A DNA stretch of 53,183 nt from Lysinibacillus sp. ZYM-1 (GCF_001308875.1 NZ_KQ465133.1:1-53183), one strand, 5' to 3'; counted from the stretch's first letter, positions 8,831-18,636 are shown. Program-made: numbers and translations. The notes: generated by a model not told the origin, from the letters alone.

Positions 8831-8860
8831 GAGACTAGTGTCACAACTAGTCTCTTTTTT
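8831..8860 (+). terminator. Expression-platform terminator of the cycA glycine riboswitch
   Basis: GAGACTAGT pairs with ACTAGTCTC over a six-base loop and is followed by TTTTTTATTTTT. It lies between the aptamer and the permease ribosome binding site. Confidence 0.85.
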
Positions 8861-8905
8861 ATTTTTCCAGTCATAGTTTTTTATGCATCTTTGAGGGGGA
8901 TTAAC

Positions 8906-10243
8906 GTGGAACAGCAACAATTAAAACGTGATTTAAAAAATCGCCATGTACAACTTATTGCCATTGGTGGAACAATAGGAACCGGTTTATTTCTAGGATC
9001 TGGGAAAGCCATTGCATTAGCAGGGCCTTCAATCATTCTTGCCTATTTAATTGTCGGTACCGCGCTCTTTTTTGTTATGCGTGCATTGGGCGAGCTGTTA
9101 CTATCGAATGCGGGTTATACATCATTTACGGATTTTGCCTCCGAATACATAGGGCCATGGGCAGGTTATGTTACAGGCTGGACCTACTGGTTCTGTTGGA
9201 TCATGACGGCCATGGCAGATATTATCGCGGTAGGGGTTTATACACAATATTGGTTTGATATCCCGCAATGGGTACCAGCCATTGGTTGTTTAGTATTATT
9301 ACTACTGCTGAATTTATTGACAGTAAAACTGTTTGGAGAGTTAGAATTTTGGTTTGCTATCATTAAAGTTATTACCATTGTGGCGCTTATTATCATTGGA
9401 ATCATTATGTTAGTGACAGGCTTTCAAACAAGCTCTGGAACAGTTTCAGTGGACAATCTTTGGGCACACGGCGGCCTGTTTCCAAATGGCGTATATGGCT
9501 TTTTAATGGCCTTCCAGATGGTTGTTTTTGCTTTCGTAGGAGTGGAATTAGTAGGGGTATCAGCAGCTGAGACTGCAAATCCACAAAAAAACATTCCTTC
9601 TGCGATTAATAAAATTCCATTTCGAATTTTACTCTTTTATGTAGGGGCACTGTTTGTCATCCTATGTATCAATCCATGGTATGAAATGTCTGCCTCAAGC
9701 AGTCCATTTGTCCAAGTATTTACTTTAGCGGGTATTCCGATTGCTGCGGGTATTATTAATTTTGTCGTGCTCACTTCAGCCGCTTCCGCTGGTAATAGTG
9801 GTTTATTCTCAACAAGCCGCATGCTCTTTAATCTTGGTAACAATAAACAAGCATCTCCCGCTTTTGCTAAACTCAATAAAAATAGTGTGCCAAGTAACGC
9901 ACTCGTTATTTCTGCTATTGTTGTATCTGTAGGTGCACTACTAAGTAAGCTAATGCCTGAAAATGCCTTTAGTATCGTAACGACTATTAGTGCAATTTGT
10001 TTCATATGGGTGTGGAGTATTATCATTATTTCTCACATCATCTATAAACGGAAAAATCGTGCCCTACATGAGGCCTCAAGCTTCAAAGCGCCTCTGACAC
10101 CTTTTATCAACTATGTAGTGCTTGCTTTCTTCGCTTTTCTATTAATTGTGATGTTTATTTCCGAGGCAACACGGACAGCTCTTCTACTAACACCCATTTG
10201 GTTTATTGCCTTATTCATTTTATTTAAAATGAAAAAAAGATGA
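8906..10243 (+). CDS. cycA: Amino acid permease, CycA type (glycine/D-alanine/D-serine)
   Basis: This integral membrane symporter has about twelve helices and belongs to the amino acid-polyamine-organocation family. It follows E. coli CycA closely: LKRDLKNRHVQLIAIGGTIGTG, FLGSGK, VMRALGELLL, WTYWFCW, FAFVGVELVG, INFVVLTSAASAGNSG, LLLTPIWFIALF. CycA imports glycine, D-alanine and D-serine. The glycine riboswitch just upstream supports glycine as a real substrate. The start is GTG at 8906, seven bases after GAGGGGG; a TTG at 8891 lies inside the Shine-Dalgarno region and is rejected. Its stop codon is buried in the terminator hairpin shared with the convergent glsA. Confidence 0.88.
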   Translation: MEQQQLKRDLKNRHVQLIAIGGTIGTGLFLGSGKAIALAGPSIILAYLIVGTALFFVMRALGELLLSNAGYTSFTDFASEYIGPWAGYVTGWTYWFCWIMTAMADIIAVGVYTQYWFDIPQWVPAIGCLVLLLLLNLLTVKLFGELEFWFAIIKVITIVALIIIGIIMLVTGFQTSSGTVSVDNLWAHGGLFPNGVYGFLMAFQMVVFAFVGVELVGVSAAETANPQKNIPSAINKIPFRILLFYVGALFVILCINPWYEMSASSSPFVQVFTLAGIPIAAGIINFVVLTSAASAGNSGLFSTSRMLFNLGNNKQASPAFAKLNKNSVPSNALVISAIVVSVGALLSKLMPENAFSIVTTISAICFIWVWSIIIISHIIYKRKNRALHEASSFKAPLTPFINYVVLAFFAFLLIVMFISEATRTALLLTPIWFIALFILFKMKKR

Positions 10244-10270
10244 CTTCAGATTAAGCTCTGAAGTCATCTT
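10236..10270. terminator. Bidirectional terminator between cycA and glsA
   Basis: A perfect 14-bp stem (AAGATGACTTCAGA with its complement, six-base loop) is flanked by A and T runs and serves both convergent genes. Confidence 0.85.
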
Positions 10271-10277
10271 ATAAACG

Positions 10278-11240
10278 TTAAAAAATAGTCATATCCCATT
10301 CTGTCGCTAAATGTTTCAGTAATTGTACACCTGCAACACTATTTCCTATAGGGTCGATGGCAGGTCCATAAATACCTATACCACAGCCAGCAGGGAAGGG
10401 CGAATCTAATCCTGCATGACCTGGGACAGCTGTAAGTATGGCACCTGAAACGCCACTTTTAGCAGGTAACCCAATAAATGCTGCAAATTTCCCTGAAGCA
10501 TTGTACATACCACACGTCACCATCAAAGCCTTTGCTAATTTCGCCACTTGTTTTGGAAATAACTGTTTCTTAATCAGTGGATGGTAGCCATCATTGGCGA
10601 TGACTAAACCAATCATCGCTAAATCTGATACATTGACTTCAATCGCACATTGCTTCAAATAAACCTCAAGTGCCGCCTCTACTGGACAATCTAGGAAACC
10701 TGAATCCATTAAATAGTAGGCTAATGCTCGATTGCGGTTCGCTGTTTGCCACTCTGATTGAAACACTTCCTCATTGATGCTTAATTGCTTTCCTATGATT
10801 TGCTCTAAAAATTGCAGGATTTTTGTAACCTTCTCTTGTGGTGAATGACCAACCATCATAGAGGACACAGTAATGGCCCCAGCATTGATCATTGGATTAA
10901 AGGGCTTTCCGGGTTGATGACTTTCTAAACGGATAATCGAGTTGAAAGTATCCCCTGTCGGCTCAACATCCACCCTTTCTAATACATATGGTAAACCTCG
11001 ATCCATACAGGCCAATATAAAGGTGATCACTTTGGAAACACTTTGAAGTGTAAATAGTTCCGTAGTATCACCTGCTTTGAGTTCGTGCCCTTCTGTTCCG
11101 ATAATAGCTATAGCTAATTGATTCGGGTCTTTTTTAGCTAAAGCTGGGATATAGTTAGCGCACTTACCTTCTTTGGCAGCGGCACGAAATTGCGTTACCC
11201 ATTGTGCCACAAGTTGATCGTGATTAGGTTGTGTTGACAT
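10278..11240 (-). CDS. glsA: Glutaminase
   Basis: The enzyme hydrolyses L-glutamine to glutamate and ammonia. The fold is related to serine beta-lactamases and the nucleophile motif Ser67-V-S-Lys70 is seen in LQSVSKV. Further family blocks are PFNPMINAGAI (about residues 113-123), YLMDSGF, NDGYHP, CGMYNASG and LPAKSGVSG near the C-terminus. Length 320 is slightly above the usual 305-310. AAAGGAG precedes the ATG. It reads in the same direction as the amidohydrolase, about 80 bases away, and may be co-transcribed with it, making a cluster for hydrolysis of glutamine or glutamate conjugates. Confidence 0.92.
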   Translation of the reverse strand: MSTQPNHDQLVAQWVTQFRAAAKEGKCANYIPALAKKDPNQLAIAIIGTEGHELKAGDTTELFTLQSVSKVITFILACMDRGLPYVLERVDVEPTGDTFNSIIRLESHQPGKPFNPMINAGAITVSSMMVGHSPQEKVTKILQFLEQIIGKQLSINEEVFQSEWQTANRNRALAYYLMDSGFLDCPVEAALEVYLKQCAIEVNVSDLAMIGLVIANDGYHPLIKKQLFPKQVAKLAKALMVTCGMYNASGKFAAFIGLPAKSGVSGAILTAVPGHAGLDSPFPAGCGIGIYGPAIDPIGNSVAGVQLLKHLATEWDMTIF

Positions 11241-11323
11241 TTCTGTAGACTCCTTTCAAAATGTGCAAAAACAGAGTCTTCATAGTTCTCCTATGAAGAC
11301 TCTATCCAGATTTCGCTATCCTT

Positions 11324-12739
11324 TTATAGCTTAGGAGGCATCGTCCCCTTCGGAATTAGCGATCCATATGTCTCTCCATCAAGACGTTCCTGCCATTCCT
11401 TTTTAGCTTCCTCAATAAGTGCTGGATTATCTAGTAACTCAATTGCTGTACAAGCCATAATTTTAGCAGCTTGTAGCATGCCTTTATGGGCGATTGGCGT
11501 AACACCTTGAGAAACAACCTGCCATGTATGTAACGGTGTCCCTAATGCCATACATACTGTCGTACACTGAACTGTCGGCACATTCCAGCTAACATCGCCC
11601 ACATCTGTTGAACCGCCCATAATAAATTCAGGAAGTACGCCTGGAATAAGATCTGCAATAACCTTTCCTTGTAATTGTTTAACATCTTCTTTACGAAGGC
11701 CCACTAATGAAGAAGCTTGTACTTCAGGAGAAAATGTATTGAAAATAGCCTGAGCGTACTGTTCATCCTCTATTGTATAGTCTGGCATGCCAATTTCAAG
11801 TATTTGTTGATACATGACATCATAAAGCGTTTTATTGGTAATTAAATTAGAAGCAGCACCTTCAAAATCGATTTCTAGTGAAGTGCCTGTCATGAGCGTA
11901 GCACCCTTCGCAATGTTTTCAACGCGCTGATAAATTTCTTGCACTTGCTGCTTTTTAGGTGCCCGCACTAAGTAAGTAACCTCTGCATATGGTTGAACAA
12001 CATTTGGAGAGGTTCCACCAGAGTTTGTAATAGCATAATGCACTCTTGCTTCTGGAATGATATGCTCTCGTAAGTAGTTTACCCCAACGTTCATGAGCTC
12101 AACAGCATCTAAAGCACTTCTACCCAGATGAGGAGCAGCTGCAGCATGAGCACTTTTACCTGTAAACTTAAAAGTAACCGCATAGTTTGCTAGAGAGCTA
12201 CAAGTCATTACCGTTGAAAAAGTACCTGGATGCCAGGAAATTGCGATATCCACATCATCAAACAGACCAGCTTTCGCCATATAAGCTTTACCAGATCCAT
12301 TTTCTTCTGCAGGGCAACCGTAAAAACGGATTGTTGCTGATTGCTGATGTTGCTCTAAATAATCCTTCACTGCAACAGCCGCTGCAAATGCTCCTGTTCC
12401 CAACAAATTATGACCACAACCATGACCACTTCCGCCATTCTCAAGAGGCTCATGATTCGTAACGCCTCCTTTTTGGCTCAAGCCCGGAAGCGCATCATAT
12501 TCCCCTAAAAAGGCAATGACTGGCTTTCCAGAACCAAAAGTTCCAACAAGCGCAGTATCAAGCCCAGCCACGCCAACTTCAGTTTGAAATCCCTCTTTTT
12601 CTAGTGCTTCTTTCATATATTGCATCGATTTTTTTTCTTGAAAATGAAGCTCTGGTACAGCCCAAATCGCATCACTTAAGGCCACACTTGCATCCTTTTT
12701 TGCTTCAATTAATGTAGAAATTTTTTCTTGAAAATTCAT
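11324..12739 (-). CDS. M20 metallopeptidase-family amidohydrolase, AbgB-like
   Basis: This cytosolic zinc hydrolase of the M20 family is closest in layout to AbgB, the subunit that with AbgA splits p-aminobenzoyl-glutamate. Metal-binding motifs are GSGHGCGHN (about 104-112), PAEENGSGK (about 148-156) and SWHPG (about 172), with a late STDVGDVSW block. The dimerisation domain lies between about 190 and 310. Length 471 fits AbgB. GTGGAGG precedes the ATG. An MFS carrier lies 22 bases upstream on the same strand and glutaminase downstream, so uptake followed by hydrolysis of an amide-linked glutamate or similar compound is likely. There is no AbgA here, so the exact substrate is open. Confidence 0.82.
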   Translation of the reverse strand: MNFQEKISTLIEAKKDASVALSDAIWAVPELHFQEKKSMQYMKEALEKEGFQTEVGVAGLDTALVGTFGSGKPVIAFLGEYDALPGLSQKGGVTNHEPLENGGSGHGCGHNLLGTGAFAAAVAVKDYLEQHQQSATIRFYGCPAEENGSGKAYMAKAGLFDDVDIAISWHPGTFSTVMTCSSLANYAVTFKFTGKSAHAAAAPHLGRSALDAVELMNVGVNYLREHIIPEARVHYAITNSGGTSPNVVQPYAEVTYLVRAPKKQQVQEIYQRVENIAKGATLMTGTSLEIDFEGAASNLITNKTLYDVMYQQILEIGMPDYTIEDEQYAQAIFNTFSPEVQASSLVGLRKEDVKQLQGKVIADLIPGVLPEFIMGGSTDVGDVSWNVPTVQCTTVCMALGTPLHTWQVVSQGVTPIAHKGMLQAAKIMACTAIELLDNPALIEEAKKEWQERLDGETYGSLIPKGTMPPKL

Positions 12740-12761
12740 TATTGTCCCTCCACTTTGTTCA

Positions 12762-13985
12762 TTATGCTTTCAATAGTGCTCCTTTTTGGTCATTTAGCGT
12801 TACAAGCGACACAATACAAATGAGCGCAAATCCAATCAACATCCAAAAGGCTGCATCAAAGGAGCCATTAAAAGCATCGACCATAAAACCAATAGCCATA
12901 GGCGTAACAAACCCAGCTAGTTGTCCCCCTGTATTGGCAATCCCCATGGCTGACCCTGTTATGGAAGAAGGCAATTTCTTTAGAACGATAACAGGTAGCA
13001 GCGTAATAACAAATGCAATAAAGATAGACACAACTGTTTGATAACCAATAAATAATGTCACCGTTTTCGCAGTAAACATTAAATACAATAAAATACCGAT
13101 CATTGCACAGGAGATGGCGCCTAACACCTTTTCCATTCCTTTTGGAAGCTTATCAATGATGTATCCACTACCATACACACCAATAATCGTTGTAATGGCA
13201 GGGATGGTTTGTGCCCAACCAATGGACATTAAATCTAGTCCACGATTTTTTTGAAGGTAAGTAGGAATCCAGGATACTAATCCCCAGTTCACCGCATAAA
13301 TACAGAAATAAGCAATAATCAAATTCCACATAAGCGGCGTTTTCAATAATTCTTTAAAGCTCACCCTGACAGCAAGATTACCTGTCTCAGTAGCATCTAC
13401 TGTTTCAGCTTTTGGAAGCTGAATGTATTTCCAATATAAATAGGCAATAATTGCTCCAAAGGCTCCGATAATGATAAACATCATACGCCAGCCAATCGTT
13501 CCTAATAAATACGCTGCTAGCAGTGGTACGATTAGCGAAACAATCCCTCCAGAAGTAAGCATGATTGACATGGCTCTTCCTCTTTCTTCTTTCGGGAAAA
13601 TCGTAGCAATTATCTTAGAACTTGATGGCTGAAATCCACCCTCACCAATGCCAAATAAGAAACGAATCACAATCATTGCTGTTAATGACCAGGCAATTGC
13701 TGTTAGGCCAGTAAAAATAGACCACATTATTACAGCCGTCAGTAAGATTCGTTTTGCGCCAAATTTATCAGCAAGCCAGCCACCTGGTATTTGCATAATG
13801 GCATAGCCTAAAAAGAAAGCGCTTAAAATAATCCCCGTAGAAGATGCATCCAATTGCAAATCACCTGTAATCGAAACGACTGCGTAGTTCATAATGTACC
13901 GATCTAAGTTCCCTAAAGACCAGCCTAAAAATAATAACGCAAGGATGACATTTCTAGATTTTTTCGTTACTTCATTTGTTATCAT
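12762..13985 (-). CDS. MFS transporter, anion:cation symporter family
   Basis: This 407-residue protein has twelve predicted membrane helices and the major facilitator signature GGWLADKFGAKRIL between helices 2 and 3. The N-terminal GWSLGNLDRYIMNYA block is typical of the anion:cation symporter (ACS) branch, which carries organic anions with protons or sodium. GGGAGG stands eight bases before the ATG. It is the first gene of a probable operon with the amidohydrolase and possibly glsA. The partner enzyme suggests an amide-linked organic acid as cargo, which is inference. Confidence 0.82.
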   Translation of the reverse strand: MITNEVTKKSRNVILALLFLGWSLGNLDRYIMNYAVVSITGDLQLDASSTGIILSAFFLGYAIMQIPGGWLADKFGAKRILLTAVIMWSIFTGLTAIAWSLTAMIVIRFLFGIGEGGFQPSSSKIIATIFPKEERGRAMSIMLTSGGIVSLIVPLLAAYLLGTIGWRMMFIIIGAFGAIIAYLYWKYIQLPKAETVDATETGNLAVRVSFKELLKTPLMWNLIIAYFCIYAVNWGLVSWIPTYLQKNRGLDLMSIGWAQTIPAITTIIGVYGSGYIIDKLPKGMEKVLGAISCAMIGILLYLMFTAKTVTLFIGYQTVVSIFIAFVITLLPVIVLKKLPSSITGSAMGIANTGGQLAGFVTPMAIGFMVDAFNGSFDAAFWMLIGFALICIVSLVTLNDQKGALLKA

Positions 13986-14276
13986 TTATATCCCTCCCAT
14001 GATCAAAAACCTTCTCTTTATGGCAGTGATTGCATCACCGCTATTGTTGTGCTTTAAGATTCTTGCCCCCTTGAAATATCTAGTAAAATAAAAACCCCTT
14101 TTATATACCGACATTTTCGTTATATATTCGTATAATAATCAAAGTACTAGAAAAAAACAATATTTTTTTGAAAATTTCTAATAGATAATCGCTTTCATAA
14201 AAGTGAATGATTTACCCCAAAAAGCCCACAATTCGTTGACTGGTCTGTGTTTTACCGATACTAAAATTTCAGAAAA

Positions 14277-14310
14277 AAATGTCCCAAACCAACTTAGGTT
14301 TGGGACATTT
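14277..14310. terminator. Terminator after the regulator gene
   Basis: A perfect 14-bp stem (AAATGTCCCAAACC with its complement, six-base loop) ends the minus-strand regulator. The stretch 13986-14276 shows no gene; it should hold the promoter of the transporter operon. Confidence 0.85.
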
Positions 14311-14319
14311 ATTATTTTT

Positions 14320-15621
14320 CTAAACAAGCTGATACATTTTAATAGGTCTACCGCGAGTATGCTGTAATTCTTCGCCACAAATTCTTGCTAAATCTACATT
14401 ACATAAATCGGCTACAATGCGCTGTGCATTTCTTTCACTCATTTGAAGCTGTGTCGCTAAATCCTTTGTCGTAAAATGTTTCCAGCGCATTTTCTGTACA
14501 AGCGCGTGGATTTTCATATACGTTTTAATACTAATATTACCTTTTTTTAATTTTTCTAAAATGTCAGGGTCTTCCGCTCGGTATGAATAAGATAGTTCTT
14601 CTACATTTCCGACAGACTCAATAATCGTACCGTCATCCTGAATCATAACGATATCAATCGCCTCGTTTTCCTTGGTCTGTCTTAGCCCGCGATGAGCATG
14701 TAGTTCCGCATTGAATACCGTTTGAGCAAATCCAATACCAGCAGTTACTTTTGCTTCCATTTCAATGGATAATTGGTACATCTTTTCCTGTAGAAATTTT
14801 ATTTGCCCCTCAATAGCTCCCCTTGTACTAAAAATTGTATATTTTCCATTTCCTTCTTCAATGAGGGAACCATCGATTTGCTCACAAAGTTGTAGCAGAT
14901 TTTCCTTGGTACGTAACTCTAAATATTGTATGCGATACCCTTGCTTCATACGCTCCTTCAAGGAATCGAAGTCTTTTATTTCAAGCATGACGGCACCAAT
15001 TTGAGTTTCTTTATAGTAGGATGTTTTAATCTTTTCCGTAAAAAGCTGAACCGTATGGTAAATTTCTGTTTTTGTAGGAGATACCCAATACGAGGGAACT
15101 CCCCTTTCTTTCAGTTCTTCATCAACGGAAGGATAGCAAGTGATCGCAAAGTCTATCTTTCCCTCCTGCCAGAGACTAAAGTGGAAATCAAATAACTCTT
15201 TGGGATCGATGGCCACATCAAATTCTTTTAAATACATGGTATTCACATTTTTCTGTATCTCCGCTAGACCTTCTGAAGCCATTTGTGAGGGAGAAGGTAT
15301 GATATCGATACTGACATGTTCAATAAACTTTTTTTGTCGATAGGATTGCTCTAAAAATCCTCTATAAATAGCCGCCTCTGAAAAAATGATATGGGCCATT
15401 TTATCTTGCGAGATCATTGTTTGACTCGCTATCTTATAAGGGATGTAGCCAGAAAACAGCCAGAAATCCACATCTTGATCATGTGTCTCTACAAGATGCT
15501 TTGTCTCTGTCGCTATCGCATAAATATACGGAATAAATTCCATATCCTGTTCAATCTCTTTTGCTAAAGCAATAATTCTTTCTACGGATTTGACAGGACC
15601 CACAACACCTATTTTATACAT
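14320..15621 (-). CDS. One-component transcriptional regulator with C-terminal HTH
   Basis: The 433-residue protein has three parts. An N-terminal alpha/beta domain (about 1-190, starting YKIGVVGP) resembles the ligand-sensing half of PrpR-type proteins. The middle (about 200-345) resembles a degenerate nucleotide cyclase/GGDEF fold with AGIGFAQTVFNAELHAHRGL but without a GGDEF signature. The C-terminal helix-turn-helix (about 365-430) contains FTTKDLATQLQMSERNAQRI. It lies about 330 bases upstream of the transporter/amidohydrolase operon in the same direction, behind its own terminator, and is the natural candidate to control it. GAAGGTAGGA precedes the ATG. I do not recognise a characterised homologue. 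Confidence 0.7.
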   Translation of the reverse strand: MYKIGVVGPVKSVERIIALAKEIEQDMEFIPYIYAIATETKHLVETHDQDVDFWLFSGYIPYKIASQTMISQDKMAHIIFSEAAIYRGFLEQSYRQKKFIEHVSIDIIPSPSQMASEGLAEIQKNVNTMYLKEFDVAIDPKELFDFHFSLWQEGKIDFAITCYPSVDEELKERGVPSYWVSPTKTEIYHTVQLFTEKIKTSYYKETQIGAVMLEIKDFDSLKERMKQGYRIQYLELRTKENLLQLCEQIDGSLIEEGNGKYTIFSTRGAIEGQIKFLQEKMYQLSIEMEAKVTAGIGFAQTVFNAELHAHRGLRQTKENEAIDIVMIQDDGTIIESVGNVEELSYSYRAEDPDILEKLKKGNISIKTYMKIHALVQKMRWKHFTTKDLATQLQMSERNAQRIVADLCNVDLARICGEELQHTRGRPIKMYQLV

Positions 15622-15740
15622 CTTTTGTTCCTACCTTCTTTGCGAAACTACAATTGTTATGTAAAAAATTTCTTTTCTCATCTATTCATAGTATAGCGGA
15701 CAACCAATTTACTAGACAATTAAAAAAATCTATACAGAAA

Positions 15741-15760
15741 AACCCCGAATTTCTCGGGGC
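15741..15760 (-). terminator. Terminator of the large secreted protein gene
   Basis: On the minus strand CCCCGA and TCGGGG enclose a five-base loop and are followed by TTTTTC. Confidence 0.8.
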
Positions 15761-15768
15761 CCTCCTCG

Positions 15769-18636
15769 TTAAATATCCTGCGAATACATGTTTTTATAAA
15801 GTAGTTCTAATTTTTTAGAAAGCTTCCCATAGGCTGTTAGCCAGGCTTTTCGAGCCGCTTCATCGCCATCCGCTTTGTATAAAGCATGCACGTCGGCAAC
15901 CTTTTTCAAATCACTTTCCGCCTGTGTAAGCTTCGAGTAATTTTTGACAATCTTCTTATCACTAGCGCTTAAAGCATCATAAGCAGTGCGAATTTCTTTT
16001 ACTCTTCCCTCTAAATCAACTATATATTCACCATTGACAAGGAGAGAATTGATCGATTCAATTAACGTCAAAGCATTTTCATTCGATTGTTGTTGACCTT
16101 GTTGCTTTTCGATAATCAATTTTCGGATATCTGCATTAATAAGGCTCACTTGTTTAGACGTAAGCTTTTCAAATGCCTTAATGACAGTGCTTGGGTTAGT
16201 GCTAAAGGATTTTTCATATGTCTTCATAAAGGATTCTACTTTTTTCACATCTGCGATTGCCGCTTTTAAAATAGCATAATTAGTAATCAGCTTTTTATCA
16301 CTTGAGCTTAGGCTACTATATTGCTTAGAAAGAGTATTAATTTTTTCGATGGACACTAAATACTGATCATTGGAAACAATGGTAGCTATTTCATCATTAA
16401 GTTGCTTTATGTTTGGTGCATTGCCATCAATAATTTGATTCTTTAACAATGCTTCATATTGATCTTTTGCTAAATGCTGTTGATTAGCAGGTAATTTAGC
16501 ATACGCTTTTTGCACGGTTTCAATTTTTTTAGCCTGTTTAGCAGCATCTGTTTCTTCTTTAGCTGTTTGAACTTTTTTATAGAAGGATTTGACACCTGAA
16601 ATATCCTTCTGCGCAGCTGTTAGTAAATAGTAATTTGTTACGTATTTTCTTGCCGCCGAAGACAATTTTTTATAGGATTGTGCTGAAGTATCAACAGCCT
16701 TTTCTAATTGATCAAATGTAAATTTAGTGACATCTGCATATTTAGCAATATCAGCCTTCAATGCCTCAGCCGCAGCCTTATCATCAGGTACTTTCCCATC
16801 AACAGAACCTTTTGGGGTATTCAGTAAAAAATCGTCGGCATTGTAAACAAGTGATTGCTGTAAAGCCGTAAGCTTGTTATAAGCTTTTAAAGTATTCGTA
16901 TAGCTTGAATTCAGTTTACTTTCAGTTACACCTGTTGTTCCAGATAGCTTTTGATAAGCATCCATATCTTTAATCACTTTTTCAGCCGTTTTTAAATCCT
17001 TTTGTAAAGTAACAAGACTGTCATACCCAATAATTTGGGCTGCTGATGCTTTTGTTAAGCTCTTATATTCTTTTATCATTCGATTCACATTATTGACATG
17101 ACTTTGCCAAGAGCTAGCGGATGGATTTATTGGATAAAAATCATCACCAATATAGCTATCTATATCATTATTTAATGCGGAAATTTGACTTACTTCAGCA
17201 CTTTCTGCAGACGTTAAAAGCTGCACGTACGAATCTGGTACTAATTTTAATTGCTTATACGTTAATTTTTCATAGGTAGAACGAATAGACTTTGCAACCG
17301 TTACCTGTTTGTTAGGCGTATTGTTGGATGATAATTTATCAAACGATTTAATAAATTGCTCCACTTTTTTAATATCCGATTTGGCTTCATTTAGAATCGT
17401 TAGGTTTTGAACAGCGCCACGATAATTTTGTGATAATTTGGCGATATCTGCTTCAATTGTATTCACGACCCCCAATAAAGAATCTTTATCAGAAGGAACA
17501 TACTGTGAAAGTCCATTTGTATAGGATAGTAAATTAACGATCGCCTGATTAAGTCTTCTTACTTCTTTAATTTCCTCAAGATCATTTGGCTCATTTAATA
17601 AATTTTTAATGCTAGTATACAGCGTATCATTTACATCTAAGCTACGCTGTAACAAATCTAACTTATCGTATGCCTCTTCAATTTCTTTAATATATTTAGG
17701 CAAATCTTTGTCGTTAATTCCTTCTACTTTGTCCACTTTGTCATTTAATTTATTTATGAGGTCCACATCTGCTAGCGAGCGCTTTAGGACATCATAATTC
17801 GACACATTTCCTTTAGCCGGTGCTGATAAAGCTTGATACTTACTTTCTAATTCCTTTACTTTTTCCCCGAATGACTTTATGTCAGTAACATTGTATTTGT
17901 TATCATTTAGTAGTAAATTTTTAATTTCATTTGTTAATGTATCTGTTGGTTCTTTTGATATAGAGATTACTGCAGAACGTGGAGATTCCACAAAAGAAGC
18001 GCCTACCTGGGCTTTGACTATAACAATAATATCTTTGATTCCCTTTTCAATGGCATCTTTGGGTATTGTATATGTGCCGCCTGAAGCTCCCTCAATAAAA
18101 GTGAAGGAATTATCACCATCGCCAAGTTGATAAAACCATTGATAACTATATGTAATTTGACCACTTTGCAATTTTGCTCCTGCTTTATCAGTAACAGTAA
18201 CGCCAGCTACTTTCACCGCTTCGCCTGGTGCAACAAAATCAGAAGTTGAGTAACCTTCCAACGTTGGCGTTGTAATAGCAAGATCCAAATTATTAATCGC
18301 TCGTGTTTCACTTTGATATTTTTTACCATCCGTTGTTGTGGCTTCCACGAAAATTGTTTTACCAGCTGCTTCTACTGGAACTTTTAACGAAGCAGATGTA
18401 GCACCTGCAATAGGTTTATTCGTGGACGCATTTGATCCATCTTCACTCGTAACTTTCTCTAGATAATACCATTGGTAGGCTTTGACAATCGCGTTATTTG
18501 GTATTTGATCCACTTTTAATGTTTCATTAACAATATTTTGTCCCGTAACCGAAACCGTTTCCGCTGCACTTGCTACAGTGGGTACAATAAGTGCAACTGG
18601 GATTGCTGCTGCTGTTAAAAATAATTTTTTATTCAA
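15769..18636 (-). CDS. Very large secreted protein with helical repeat modules
   Basis: This 955-residue exported protein has a signal peptide (about 1-24, ending VASA). Two Ig-like segments with YQWYY and YQWFY follow (about 30-130 and 140-230). The rest, from about 240, is six diverged alpha-helical modules of roughly 110-145 residues, most with a variant of LS-x-x-x-K-x-x-x-NY-x-x-L followed by a D-x-K-K-V helix. This layout resembles surface and S-layer-associated proteins of Bacillaceae. No SLH domain, LPXTG motif or membrane tail is visible, so it is probably released or held non-covalently. The start is TTG behind GGAGG. It is downstream of comP on the same strand, separated by a likely terminator. 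The function is unknown. Confidence 0.75.
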   Translation of the reverse strand: MNKKLFLTAAAIPVALIVPTVASAAETVSVTGQNIVNETLKVDQIPNNAIVKAYQWYYLEKVTSEDGSNASTNKPIAGATSASLKVPVEAAGKTIFVEATTTDGKKYQSETRAINNLDLAITTPTLEGYSTSDFVAPGEAVKVAGVTVTDKAGAKLQSGQITYSYQWFYQLGDGDNSFTFIEGASGGTYTIPKDAIEKGIKDIIVIVKAQVGASFVESPRSAVISISKEPTDTLTNEIKNLLLNDNKYNVTDIKSFGEKVKELESKYQALSAPAKGNVSNYDVLKRSLADVDLINKLNDKVDKVEGINDKDLPKYIKEIEEAYDKLDLLQRSLDVNDTLYTSIKNLLNEPNDLEEIKEVRRLNQAIVNLLSYTNGLSQYVPSDKDSLLGVVNTIEADIAKLSQNYRGAVQNLTILNEAKSDIKKVEQFIKSFDKLSSNNTPNKQVTVAKSIRSTYEKLTYKQLKLVPDSYVQLLTSAESAEVSQISALNNDIDSYIGDDFYPINPSASSWQSHVNNVNRMIKEYKSLTKASAAQIIGYDSLVTLQKDLKTAEKVIKDMDAYQKLSGTTGVTESKLNSSYTNTLKAYNKLTALQQSLVYNADDFLLNTPKGSVDGKVPDDKAAAEALKADIAKYADVTKFTFDQLEKAVDTSAQSYKKLSSAARKYVTNYYLLTAAQKDISGVKSFYKKVQTAKEETDAAKQAKKIETVQKAYAKLPANQQHLAKDQYEALLKNQIIDGNAPNIKQLNDEIATIVSNDQYLVSIEKINTLSKQYSSLSSSDKKLITNYAILKAAIADVKKVESFMKTYEKSFSTNPSTVIKAFEKLTSKQVSLINADIRKLIIEKQQGQQQSNENALTLIESINSLLVNGEYIVDLEGRVKEIRTAYDALSASDKKIVKNYSKLTQAESDLKKVADVHALYKADGDEAARKAWLTAYGKLSKKLELLYKNMYSQDI

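Noticed and set aside
9637..10026. 129-codon open frame opposite cycA
   Set aside because: It is a shadow of the permease codons; no binding site and no recognisable protein.
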